A stretch of 64,000 bases of DNA from assembly GCA_028274465.1 (NCBI GenBank), contig CM051456.1:120482880-120546879 (forward strand). The letters are read 5' to 3'. Positions within the stretch are counted from its first letter, which is position 1, and every line of letters starts with the position of its first letter. Source of the DNA: Plantago ovata (taxonomy: Eukaryota > Streptophyta > Magnoliopsida > Lamiales > Plantaginaceae). Position numbers and translations under genes: made by a program. Shown here piece after piece: positions 34,534 to 46,200 of this stretch. The notes under the pieces were generated by a model. That model ran no database searches. It was not told the DNA's origin and was given only the letters and a program-made list of their open reading frames with translations.

Positions 34534-37269
34534 TCAGTCCATCCTTCCCTTGAGGATTCTCTCTGTAACTTCTGTGGGGGTCCTGTTAACATACATGTGA
34601 TAATTAGCAATCGTGGACTGAGAAAACCAGTGCTGGCCCTAACTTCAAGTTTAATTTCAATAGAGATACGAGAACTTACACAAGATAAACATGTCCTCCC
34701 CAACCACTCAAACAATCTCGGTCAACTGATGATAAAAGCGCTTGGGAGATCGTCTCAAACAATTCCTCAGCTTCCTGAACATTTGATAAAGATACGAGTT
34801 AGAGATCTAATAAAATCAACAAAAAAAAAAAAGCCGATAAATAGATGTGTTTCTACATGCATCAGGGCATTCGGGATGGAAAGAAAACACCATAACTGAC
34901 AAGAAAGAAGAATTTCATGCAAAACAAGAAATAAGAGAATCCTTTCTTGGAGACAAACAAAACCAGAATGAGAACACAAAATTAGGTTCTGAAATAAATA
35001 GTACTAGTAACAATTTTTTCATGTAAGAGCTGTTCTGCATGAATTGCAGGCCAGGCTGAATAAGTGCATACATTACAATGTAACGTACAACAGATTAATC
35101 CATTTTGGTTCTGGCTAGAGGCATGTCCGAGCATAATTATGCAGCTTGAAACGTAGACCAACAAGAAGAGATACCACCATAACAGAACACATCAACAAGC
35201 TTATGTTTTCAAAATAAAAAACAACAATATCACTTACCATGTCAGGTTTGAACATTGATTCACAGGCACCATAAAGTGACTCAGAGGCGGTTCCAGCAAC
35301 AACAAAATCTTTAGCAAGTTCCCTGCCATTTGAAGGAACAACGTAACAAACTATGATCCCCGCAAATAGATTCTAAGGCATAAGTGACTCGAATAAATAT
35401 CTTTAACAAACATCAAGCTTGGACCAGTATAAACTTCAACTTATGCAACATTCATTCAACTGGGTTCTTAAATGCTTATTCAGCGCATCTTCACTTGAGT
35501 TATGTAGTAATTAGTACTCTGATTTGAGCACTGCAAAATACTGGCGTAGGAACTACTCACCTAAAGTTTGGAACCCAATTGTTATGCATTTATACTTTCA
35601 AGAAGTCATGCATACACATAAAGAAAAATAAAAAGCAGAACAAGCAAGAGAGAAGCTTCACTTACTTTGCTCCAATAGAATCCATAGTGCAAATGAAAGG
35701 TTTGTCTTCATCACCTAACCCAGCGATAACAGGTTGGCAAAAGTATGGACCAAACCTGGAGTAGAGAAAACAGTCAAAACATGGAATAGCTTTTTTTCTT
35801 GTTGACTTATTATTTTTGGAATTATATAGTTTAAATTTTGTGATACGTGTTATTCCTAAAGCTATAAATCAATGAAATCATAGCTAAGTACCCAATGCAT
35901 CCTGAATACAACTCTTACACTTGTAAATTTTCCTTTTCACAACAGTAATCTATATGCACTAGAAGCAGATAACATACTTGGCAGTTTGGCACCCTAAATA
36001 AATGATCAAGAAATTAGCCATCCTTTTCATTCGGATGTGCCAACAGTTTCTTACTCATAACTATAATAGTAAGACCTAGGCAACTTTACTTGATGTTTAT
36101 CTAGAAACCTGATAGAAGATAGCTGTTGACTAGCCGGTACAAATTTAACAGATTAGTGCACGGCCTTCTATCATAAATAAGCTTTTATGTCAACATATCT
36201 GCTAAAAAATCACCTACCTTTTCTCATATAGAAGTGCAGATACAAGGCTCGCAAACGTTTCAGGCTTCATGTTCCTCTCTTCCCGTAGTTCGTACAACTT
36301 GTGTCTAAACACGAGCCGCTGATGCCTTCCAAGAAACAACCAAACACAAATATTACCACCAGTGCCAAAAAAAAAAAAAAGAAGAAAAAAAAAACCAACA
36401 ATAGGAATATCCAAGACCCATGTGAATATTATCAAATTACAGCTTCCCCCAATTCTAACCACCAGTTTCACTTTGTTCTCCCTCACACTTAACACATTAA
36501 TTGCCAACCAAACAGTATCTATTGTATGTCCAACAGTAAGCAGCTGAACTTTTAACTTTACGCGAACCAGGAACACAAAAACAATTTCTAACTTTGTTCT
36601 TGCTCTCCATTAACACATGAATTTGCCAACCAAACATTATCAATGTGATTGTATGTCCTACAGTAAGCATCTAAACTTCTATCTTTACGCGAACAAGGAA
36701 CACAAAGAGTACCAATTTCTAGCAAGCAACTAAACATCTACTAAACAACTTTATGCGGCCCAATTTGTGCAGTTACCAATTTATAGCATAAACATCAGGA
36801 AGAAAGCAAACAATCCCCAATTTGTGCAGTTACCAATTTATAGCATAAACATCAGGAAGAAAGCAAACAATCCCCAATTATAAGTGGAAATATCGAGGCT
36901 TACAGAGTCTGGGCATCGGACCCAAGGCCAGAGAGACCTATAAATAGCTTATCGTGAATCTTAAAAATCCTCTGGAAATCAGTGGCGACTGTTTGCAGCT
37001 GAACGCCAAGTCTCCGGTCACTCGCGATCGCGAAGCAATTCTTCCCTACCATTGCCACCAACGCACTTCCATTGTACTCGAAGATCTGTACAATCCAACC
37101 TAGGTTAGTTAAAATTCGAACAAAAATCAGCAACAGTAAATCATGCTAGGGTTTCACCGCCGAGGAGCTAGGCGCATTCTAATAAATCGTATTAGAAGAA
37201 AATTCCCAATATTTAAGGAAAAAATTATAGGAAGAAGGAATCGAACAGGTGACCAATGCTTACCGACAT
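34534..37269 (-). CDS. PBC1: 20S proteasome subunit beta type-3
   Basis: Seven coding exons: 37269-37264, 37085-36904, 36325-36218, 35755-35666, 35322-35238, 34774-34680 and 34582-34534 (TGA). All phases join to 204 residues, the same length as Arabidopsis PBC1. The protein begins MS then IFEYNGSALVAMVGKNCFAI, followed by ASDRRLGVQLQTVATDFQRI, GLSGLGSDAQTL, LVFRHKLYELREERNMKPET and VIAGLGDEDKPFICTMDSIG, and ends TPTEVTERILKGRMD. Beta-3 is a structural, non-catalytic subunit of the inner rings in cytosol and nucleus: it has no propeptide and no catalytic N-terminal Thr, as here. The first coding exon has only two codons (ATGTCG/GTAAGC). Exon 3 uses the acceptor TTGGAAG/GCATCAG, giving L-H-Q-R where I recall Y in Arabidopsis. 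No damage is seen. Confidence 0.96.
36762..36875. repeat. Tandem 57-bp duplication in intron 2 of the beta-3 gene
   Basis: Units 36762-36818 and 36819-36875 are identical (AATTTGTGCAGTTACCAATT to AAACAATCCCC). An older, diverged tandem pair lies beside it (about 36480-36600 and 36605-36730). Confidence 0.9.
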
Positions 37270-37518
37270 ATCAGAAGTAGCAGGAGATAATTTGAACGCA
37301 GAGAGTGATGGAAGTTGTAGTTTTGTAACTTTTCTGGCTCTTCTATGGATTCTTTTTCTAGCTCTGGTTTTCAAGAATTTGTCGAGCTATATGGCTTGGG
37401 GAAGAGGACACTTCACTGGAGCCGAACCGGAACCGGATTGATACGGTGATCCGGTATCGAAAATCTTGGGTCGGCTACTATTGAGTTGGGTCGGAAGCCG
37501 TGGCCTATTGGACTGTTA

Positions 37519-37524
37519 GGCCCA
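37519..37524 (-). promoter_or_regulatory. Site II (TGGGCC) element upstream of the beta-3 gene
   Basis: TGGGCC on the minus strand lies about 250 bp upstream of the beta-3 start codon. TGGGCY motifs bound by TCP factors are common in plant housekeeping promoters, including those of proteasome genes. Function is inferred from motif and position. Confidence 0.4.
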
Positions 37525-37591
37525 TTAGGAAGAAGGTCCATTCTCTCATGAAAACTCATCTTCCTTTTTAAATATTTATATAGGAGTAGAT

Positions 37592-37700
37592 TTTTTTTTT
37601 AAACGGCTAAAAAATTTATTGATATCATGAGCATAAGAAATGCTCGAATGAAACTTACAAACGTAGGAGAATTACAAAGCTAGTATCTCCCTAGCTAACC
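37592..37700 (-). mobile_element. LINE 3' tail fragment
   Basis: A T run followed by AACGGCTAAAAAATTTATTG and AGCATAAGAAATGCTCGAAT resembles the tail at 30640-30700 (ATCGGCTAAATTTTATTGAA, ACATAAGAAATGCACGAATT). This marks the reverse-oriented 3' end of a shared LINE family. Confidence 0.5.
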
Positions 37701-38479
37701 AAGCGCTACAAGCCGGAGCCACAAAATCGGTCGAAAAGTAAAAAAAACAAAAAGGTGTATGATGTATTTTCTAACCAATCATCTTATTGATTAATAATAG
37801 GAGTAGATTAATAATCAAACATTTTCTAACCAATCATCTTATTGACATTAACCAAAAGTACTCATTATAAACAAATGGTCAAATGAGCTGAAATAATTTG
37901 ATACTGATTATGGTGTATACATGCTATAAGCGTCTAATTGTTGCGTTCATGCTTGGTAATGGTGTTCGTGGTTCTGAGTTATTTCATGCTTGGTTATGAT
38001 GTTCGTGTTTCTAAGTTATTTCATGTTTGGTTAGTTGGTTATGATGTTCGTGGTTCTATTGGAACCTATGCGCCGTTGATCTATTTTATTACCTGCATGA
38101 GGATGAAAGGTTTTCACTCATTGTCAAATTGAGAGCGATTAATAGAATTATCGTCCCCGTATACTAAATAGATTCGTGGGTTCGTGGGGGCAGGGAAGTG
38201 ACTAATGAGTTCTAGGTCATGCTCTTGTTTTGAGCTATGTTTTGATTAACTCTAAAAAAGTTCCTATTGGTCTTCATTCTATTTTAACGAGGGAGTTAAA
38301 GATGTTTGAGCTTTCTCCACATATGAAATTGAAATGGACAATTTTCCTCTTCAGCATTATTTGATAGTATAAAGTTTGAATGTGTTGGTGTCCTACACAC
38401 ATAAATCTAACGTATAAAGAATGAGGGTGAAGTATATGGTTTTCGGAAATATGAAGAACAAAAAAAGATAAATAGTACA

Positions 38480-38912
38480 ACCAGTATGGCAGCCGATGCA
38501 TTAGCTAATGAAGGAAGGAAACACACTTTGGAAGACTAGATTCGGCATGTTTTGTACATTTCCATGTCTATATTTGGGATAGTTATCTTATGTGGCTTTT
38601 TGATGTACTTAAGAAGGATGATGTAGTTTCATTTCAGTATGTAAACCTTAATTAAATAATGGATGACTATTTAAAAAAAAAAAAAAAACCTAGACAAACA
38701 CTTAAGAAGGATGATGTACTTAAGAAGGAAACACACTTTTGGAAGACTAGATTCGGCATGTTTTGTACATTTCCATGTCTATATTTGGGGTAGTTATCCT
38801 ATGTGGCTTTTAGATGTACTTAAGAAGGATGATGTAGTTTCATTTCAGTATGTAAAACTTTAATTAAATAATGGATGACTATTAAAAAAAAAAACCTAGA
38901 CAAAAACTCAAG
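38480..38912 (+). pseudogene. LINE 3' end fragment with tandem-duplicated tail
   Basis: The phrase SMAADALANEGRK (38483-38521) matches the end of the RNase H domain of plant LINEs. A 3' UTR and poly(A) follow. The tail, including poly(A) and flanking AACCTAGACAAA, is duplicated with a 210-bp offset (38514-38703 and 38724-38912). Confidence 0.55.
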
Positions 38913-39726
38913 ACATACCAATAAATTGGAGGAACTACTCTTTGTTACTTACTGTCCATTTTGGAGTCGTATCTTATGATGTGAGGTATTTGAACTAGTA
39001 GTGTTTTTGGAAAATTCATCATTCATTCATACATACAACCACTAGCAATACTGCAGTAGCTTATTTACACACCAACGACGTCGGCATATCTGCTTAACAA
39101 CCCTACATACAAACACTAAACCATCATGGTCAACTACATTTCGAAACCATTATGGACTAGTATCGAACACCAAAACAAAATGTGTTTCCATCATAAGGTT
39201 ATAACCTCCACTAGTAGCAAAAGATGTATCTACATCCACTGCCAATACGAGCCAAAATTTGTAGTGTTGTTTTAGCATGTGTTTTTTTAAAATAAAAATA
39301 AACATTAACATTCACACAATATCATAATGAAAATTAATTATTTTCATTATGATGGAAATGAAATTTTGTCAATTGATATATTTAATTTGAAATTTAAACT
39401 ACTCATGTATGAGAAGCATAAAACTAACTTGTCTCATTTCACAATTAATTCAATTTCTATCACAACTCTTGCCCCTCGTTTACATTTTTACTCATGTCAT
39501 GATACCACGCAACCATTCACCAGAAAAAGGCGAAAACCACCACCAAAGTTAAAAATCAGCTCATGTAGTTCACGCAAATCCAAAAAAGAGTGATATTAGT
39601 ATGCCACATCACGACAACACGATCGGTGCATACATAATATATGTTATTTATTATTAGTACTATTATACGTAACACTTATAAATTCAGTATTTTTTTTTCC
39701 ATAATACTGTTGTGATCAAGTACACC
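38913..39726. other. Intergenic DNA
   Basis: No gene or element could be supported in this AT-rich stretch before the assembly gap. Confidence 0.4.
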
Positions 39727-39826
39727 NNNNNNNNNNNNNNNNNNNNNNNNNNNNNNNNNNNNNNNNNNNNNNNNNNNNNNNNNNNNNNNNNNNNNNNNNN
39801 NNNNNNNNNNNNNNNNNNNNNNNNNN
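39727..39826. other. Assembly gap of 100 N
   Basis: Exactly 100 undetermined bases, the usual placeholder for a gap of unknown size. TACACC ends the left side and TACACC begins the right side, so the true join may be an overlap or a collapsed repeat. Confidence 0.99.
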
Positions 39827-39969
39827 TACACCGATTAGTGCTCATCTATCAGTTAGTTATTGAGTATCATCTTAAATACCCAGTTCACTAGGCGGTAGAA
39901 TATTGCTTAATGAATCCAAGAAAATACAATTTTTGACAGTTAAATTCTAATCTATACATGTATTATATA

Positions 39970-40350
39970 CTAGAAACCGCATCACACGCTACGCGTGTGA
40001 AGCGTAATCTTGTAGAACATTATTATTTTATTAATAATGTATTGTATTGAATGAATGAAGTAAATATATAATCTTCATATAATGACTTCAAACGTACCAA
40101 AAAAAAACAAATTGAGTAATTAAACTCAATACTAATGTGTCCTATAAATGTATATAGTTTTTTCTAGTTATGGCAATTAATAGTTTTGAATTGAACTATA
40201 TTAGACATACGAAAAGTATTATTCCGATGAGTTAAAGAACCATCAGATACATCTAGGCTTTGGAACATTCAACTTTCGAAATCTGCAATGCATCTTTTGC
40301 ATGTTAAATTGGTGTTCTTCACCAGTTAATATATATTGTCATGTGCGTCA
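39970..40350 (-). mobile_element. Helitron-like fragment with 3' hairpin
   Basis: CTAG at 39970-39973 and the hairpin CACACGC-TAC-GCGTGTG at 39983-39999 match the ends at 31374 and 41203. Homology to those copies runs to about 40349 and then stops, with different DNA following to 40440. It has its own substitutions, so it is an independent, older copy. Confidence 0.5.
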
Positions 40351-40579
40351 TTATCTTTTTGCCATTTTATTTTATCGATGTCTTTTGTTATATTGATGCC
40401 GCAATATGGACGATATTCAAATTCCAAGTGGCCTAGCTAGTATCCTCAGGTTCTCTATCACCAGAGCTAATTTTTTTTTTTTTTTTTTTGAATCGGCTAA
40501 ATTTTATTGAACTCAAAGAACATAAATGCACGAATTACAAGTACAAGTACAAAGTAATTGACATTTGGTAAATAAAATA

Positions 40580-40841
40580 CTTCCTCCGTCCAATATATAA
40601 TAAGTGTAACATTTGGTTTTTATAATTGTAAATCATTCGAGGATTAGTTGACCTCAAATTAATCGTAAATCATTCAAGTAAAATAATTAAAAAATTATAT
40701 TATGAAAATATAAACATTCTAGTTTTATGATATGATGTTTTTAATTATTTTTATCGTATGATTTAAGAATAATTTAAGGTCAAAATGACTATCGAAAAGT
40801 CAACAAAATTAAGTGTTACATTTATTATTGGACGGAGAAAG
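40580..40841. mobile_element. Stowaway MITE, copy within R2
   Basis: Counterpart of 30745-31008, with CTTCCTCCGTCC ends and flanking TA. It was duplicated with the block rather than inserted independently. Confidence 0.85.
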
Positions 40842-41202
40842 TATGTCTTTTTTTTTTTATAAGAACATATCATGGTTATTTTTAATTAAGTATAGTACAA
40901 CCATACAACTTTATATAAAAAATAAAGATTTAAGAGAGCATAAATAAAAAGAAAAAATTACGTCAATAAGATTCGAATCCAACACCTTCAACTAAAATAA
41001 TGATATTTGAACCAAACACCTTCAATAAAAATAATAATACAAAAAATGGATAAAAATCACGCAAACATGATTCGAACCCTACACATTTTAATTAAATAAT
41101 GACACATGTATGCACCAGATTGAAATTGGATAAGCAAAATCAACGGATTGAAATTGATTGGTAGGTCAATCAATTGAGTGAATCAATCGACTTATTATAT
41201 TA

Positions 41203-41235
41203 CTAGGAACCACCGCGTCACACGCTACGCGTGTG
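41203..41235 (-). mobile_element. Helitron-like 3' terminus within R2
   Basis: CTAG at 41203-41206 and the hairpin at 41219-41235, as in R1 but with three extra bases (ACCACCGCG against ACCGCG). Confidence 0.5.
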
Positions 41236-41584
41236 AAGCGTAATCTTGTAAAACATTATTGTTTTATTAAATAATATGTTGAAATAAATGGATGAATATA
41301 TAGTCTTCACATAATGACTTCAAACGTAATAAAAAAATAACTAATTGAGTAATTAAACTTAATATACATGGTGTGCTATAAATGTATATAGTTTTTGTAG
41401 TTATGCAATTAATAGTTTTGAATTGAACTATATTAGACATATGCAAAGTATTATTCCGATGAGTTAAGAACCATCAGATACATCTCTATATTTTGGAAAC
41501 ATTCAACTTCAAAATCTGCAATGCATCTTTTTCGCATGTTAATTGGTATTCTTCACCAGCTGAATATATTGTCAAGTGCTTCAT

Positions 41585-41718
41585 ATAAACATTCTAGTTT
41601 CATAATATGATGTATTTAGTTATTTTTATCGTATGATTTAAGAATAATTTAAGGTCAAAATGACCATAAAAAAAGTCAACAAAATCAAGTGTTACATTTA
41701 TTATTGGACGGAGTAAGT
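41585..41718. mobile_element. 3' half of a Stowaway MITE
   Basis: AACATTCTAGTTTCATAATA through ATTATTGGACGGAGTAAG matches the right half of the Stowaway at 40580-40841. The left half is missing. Confidence 0.7.
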
Positions 41719-41726
41719 AGTATTTT

Positions 41727-42060
41727 TTTATAAGAACATATCATGGTTAGTTTTAAAATTAAGTATAATACGTCATACAATTTTATGTTAAAAAAAAAAA
41801 TTTAAGAAGAGAATAAATAAAAAAGAAAAAATTACGTCAATAAGATTCGAACCAAACACCTTCAACTAAAATAATGATACTTTAATAGAGAAAAATCACG
41901 CCAACAAGATTCGAACCAAATACCTTCAATAAAAATAATGGAGAAAAATCACGCAAACAGGATTCTAACCCTACATCTTTTAATTAACTAATGACACATG
42001 TACGCACCAGATTGAAATTGATTGGTAGGTCAATCAATTGAGTAAATCAACCGGCTTATT
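41727..42060. repeat. Diverged copy of the segment following the Stowaway in R1/R2
   Basis: TTTTATAAGAACATATCATG, AAATTACGTCAATAAGATTC and TTGGTAGGTCAATCAATTGA follow in the same order as at 31013-31373 and 40846-41200, with more substitutions and deletions. The R unit thus looks like part of an older tandem array. Confidence 0.7.
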
Positions 42061-42086
42061 ATATTACTTTAATTACTTTAATTTAA

Positions 42087-42899
42087 GGGTCCATTACATA
42101 CAACACCTTTTTGTTCAACGAAATTACATCGGGCCCCTCGTTATTCCCAAGTTTGCAGTGAACACCGTCTTGTTCAATTTTAATTACATATAACCTCATG
42201 ACTTTGACTTTTCACGCTCTAAATCGAGGAAAGTACCATTTTACCATCGTCGGAATTTAACTTTTGCTGCCATCCAAACAGCTTAAACTTTTTATTATTA
42301 CACATTCAACCCTTATATTTAATTTGTTACAAAATTAAAACTAAATATTTCAAAAGTAACCTACATAATTTAATATATTTCAAAGTGGTCCTGAAATTTA
42401 TTTTAAAACAAGTCCCTACAAATATTATATTTCAAAATAAGTCCTACATTATTAAAAAAAATAAAAAAATAAAAAAATAAAACTACTATAAACAGCTCCA
42501 TTGCTGTTTATAGTCGGAGCTGTAAAAGCTCCGATTTGGAGCTGTTACAGCTCCAAAATAGCTCCGGTGAGGAGCTGTCTGTTTACAGCTGCAATCGGAG
42601 TTGTAAATGGCTCCTCACCGGAGCTGTAAAATTACTGTCGGAATTTTTTCGGCACCTGAGATGAGAAAGAAGAAGAAGATAGAGAAAAGACTAAGAAAAT
42701 TATAAAAGAAAAAAAAGGAATAAAAAAAATAGACGGAAAAAAAAAAGAGCTAAGGGTGTGTTTGTTTTTGCTGAAACGGAAATTTAGGTTTTCTGCTGAT
42801 CAACATAAATCCGACTATTGGGGTTGGATGTAATTCTGGGAACAAGGAGGCTTTATATTCAAAGTGGTGTAATAGGAGGGGTAGTGTATGATATATGTC
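42087..42899. mobile_element. Foldback MULE-like element, copy D, with 9-bp target duplications
   Basis: TTAATTTAA flanks both sides (42078-42086, 42900-42908). The left end is GGGTCCATTACATACAACAC and the inverted right end GACATATATCATACACTACC. The core at 42490-42640 consists of ACAGCTCC/GGAGCTGT palindromes. A polypurine tract follows (42660-42755), as in copy A. It lies about 380 bp upstream of the start codon of the SCY1-like gene. Confidence 0.82.
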
Positions 42900-43279
42900 T
42901 TAATTTAATTACTTTAATTTGATATTTATTTTATATAGCAATGTAATACATTATACATCAGGAGCATGTATTTTGTAAAAAAAAAAATTAAAAAATTACT
43001 ATAATACGTTTGTTGGTTAGTATTTATTCGATATATACAGAAATATGCCATGCCAATAAATGTTTCTTAGAACCCAAATGATGTTATTATTAGAAAAAAA
43101 AAGTATATAAAATAGAAAATTAAAAAATTGATCAGTTTAAAGATTGGTAAATTACATCAAGATCCATCCAATCTCTTCTGTTTGGCACCTTCGTCATAAG
43201 CCCGTCCCTGTTGCTTCCAAATCTCCGATTTCACTCAGTCAGATCGACCTTCACCGATCGGGCCGGCTTCCGTGCGGAG

Positions 43280-46200
43280 ATGTTTAAGTTCCTTAAAGGA
43301 GTGGTAAGCGGATCCGCCACCGGCCTCAAGGATCTGCCGTACAACATCGGCGAGCCTTACTCCTCTGCCTGGGGCTCTTGGGTGCACTATCGTGGAACCT
43401 CCAAGGTCCGTTTTCCCAATTCCACATCTTACTTCTCATAGCTACTCGTATTTGATTTCTCTAATTTTCACGTCGATACCTGTAATATGATCAGATCAAC
43501 TTGCAGGTTGGCTTATTTGTTAATTGCATTGTTAGTTTCTGATTTTCCTCTAGTTTAGTTGATTGGTGTTGATGAAACTTAACAATTGTCTCGTATTAGG
43601 CTATTAGCTGCTGATTTGCTCAGCTGGATATATTCATATAGTTTGCAAGATGCTTGGCAATGTCTCCCAGGAATAGTTGAAATTGAATCAAAACTGAATT
43701 CATGGCATAGTGCTAGGAGGAGAATTAGCAGACCTGAAATTGACTGCATATTAGGAAAGTGTTAGCTACAATTATTAACTGGTGCTGGCAGTTATTGGTT
43801 TCTACATTCTAATTCAGGCTTATCGTGTTCTACTGGTTTGTTCGGTTAAAGTTTCATTTGGATTGTAGTAACTTGCTCAGATCAAGCTGCTGGCATAGAT
43901 AATTTGTTGAGTGCAGTGTTGGATTCCGAGCTTGCTTTAGTTTTTATAGGATGAATGCTGAGGAAATGAACAACTAGCATTTATGAGTTGGTACTTTGTT
44001 CAGCTGGATATAATCATGTAGGTTGCTTGAGGCCTGATGCCTGAGCTTCCTATGTGATAGGAGTAGCAAGAATATAAACTTGTTCTACAAAAGACGGTGA
44101 ACATTACTGGATTTTGGGGATGTAATTGCTATATTAGGAAATGGTCACTATAAGTTTGAGGTCATGTGCATGATTTAACTTTAGTCATTTATTGTGATTG
44201 CAAAGCCTTGTGGACTTGGGAATTCTAGCTATCAACAGGGTAATCAGACATAAACTTGAATGTGCTATCATGTTGTATAGTTGCTAGTGCTGGGAATTCC
44301 TCCAATTAAATTTTCTTCTGAGTTGGCTTATATTGGTTCAGTTTTTGGTTCTTGCAGAATCATCCTAAACATTTTCAGGAACTTTATTTATTAAATTTAT
44401 ACTACTTGTTCATTCAGATGCGTTAAATATAGAGTTTGGTGTTCTCCAAAGAGTGTTTTGAGATTTTGATCCTTAATTAACTTTCTGTAGGCCTGTAAGC
44501 ATGTTTATTCGATGAATTTAGTATTTTGGAGGTGTTTGCAACAGCTTCAACTTATTTTAAGGAGAAGTTGGTAAAGCTGGCTTATTAGAGAATTTGATGG
44601 GTGTTTGGCAAACTCTCAAAAGGCTGCTGCAAACACCCACTTTGTCTCTAGATTTTCCGCCAACACTCTTGCTGCATAGCTGCAAATATGTTTTTATGTA
44701 ATTAATTCAATATTTTGACAGTAAGTGCATTTTTTGTTTCTTTCTTTCTTTTATTTATTTATTTATTTATTTAATTATTATTATTATTATTATTATTATT
44801 ATTTTTTTTTTTTTATTTTGTTAAGAGCTCCCACCCCTATATGATTCCGCTTAAATTCTCTGCAAGGGAAGATGGACTTCCCCAAATATATCATTTGTCC
44901 ATATCAACTTAGCCTATACTAGATTAAACGTGTAATCCCTCAGCCTGGAATGTGAGCTGAGCATATGTTTTGTTTGGTATTTCTTGAGTCTCTTTATGGA
45001 ATACCGACATAATATAAGTCTTAACTATATCTTTACCAACTATGGTTCTTTTATTCAACAGGATGACGGGTCTCCTGTCTCAGTATTTTCGCTTTCCGGT
45101 AGTAATTTCAGTGATGGACATCTTTCTGCTGGCCGAAACGGTGTTAAACGACTTCGAACGGTAAGCTATTTGTGGATGTATTTAAATTTGATGGATTAAA
45201 ATGGCTTATATGGGGTTCTTGGTTGACTGCCACTTGATGCATTATTGGTGAAAATCAAATGTTGGAAATGTAACACCTCAAATATTTATATGTTGTTTTA
45301 TCTTTGTTTCTTCTGAATGATCCATCAACTGGAGTTGCCTGCTAAACACTAGTGAGTTTCCCTAAGCTTCTCTAAGCGTGTTGGTTGGCTTCTGGATAGA
45401 TGCCTTCCGCTTTGTAGGCCGTGGTCTACCTTTTGTATCTATGAGGGCTAACCAGAATTTTGTTTTCTGTAATTGTTTTTATCATGCATACTAAAAGCTA
45501 ACCCCTCTGTTTCAATAGGTTCTACGCGTTTCCTTTTTTGGCAAGCTGTATCTCATACCTTTACTGGTGGGCCCTTCCACTAAGCCAAAGAACACATACA
45601 TTTTACAAACCTCCTAGAAAACCGTTTCAAAAACAATGTGTAGAATTCAAAGAAACAGAGGTAGTATAATAATGCAAAATAATCATTGTTGTTACTTGCT
45701 AGAGTCTATTCTAATATAGTCCTCAAGTCATTGTATCCAGAATCCCAATTTTAGGATTCAGGTTTTGATATCTAACAGACAGGTTTTAATATCTAACAGA
45801 CAAATCCCTTTGGGGAGTTTGTTTACATAGTCAGTTTCGAACTGATCTGCAATATCACTTAGGTTATGTCGACATCAATCATGATGTCTTTGTGGTACTG
45901 GGGGCTTTATAGCTCATTACACATCCAAATAGAGGTTGATATTAGCTCTGAGTCACATCATTAGCAATTACGTCAGATCTCAGACTTAGATTTGTAATAC
46001 GCTATACATTCTGTATGATTACAAGATTTTGTGGCTGTGGCATACCACTTTAAGTGAGTGTTTGCAAATGCTTTTAGGATGTACTTCTGTGCTACTTTTG
46101 CTAAAAGTTAAAAAAAGTTGATTTTAATCAAAAGTGATGGGTGTTTGCTATTTTAGTCCAAAAGCAGTTTAAAGTCACAGAAGTAGAAGCCGTAGTGTTT

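Larger units (their letters stand above)
40441..41619. repeat. Duplicated block R2, twin of 30607-31788
   Basis: Same content and order as R1, with single-base and short homopolymer differences. On its right, homology to a Stowaway element continues to about 41718, so R2 looks like the longer, less disturbed context. Confidence 0.85.

Noticed and set aside
34498..34899. Plus-strand 133-codon ORF
   Set aside because: Antisense to exons 6 and 7 of the proteasome beta-3 gene.
36301..36547. Lys-rich plus-strand ORFs
   Set aside because: They translate a poly(A) tract antisense to the beta-3 gene and have no homology.
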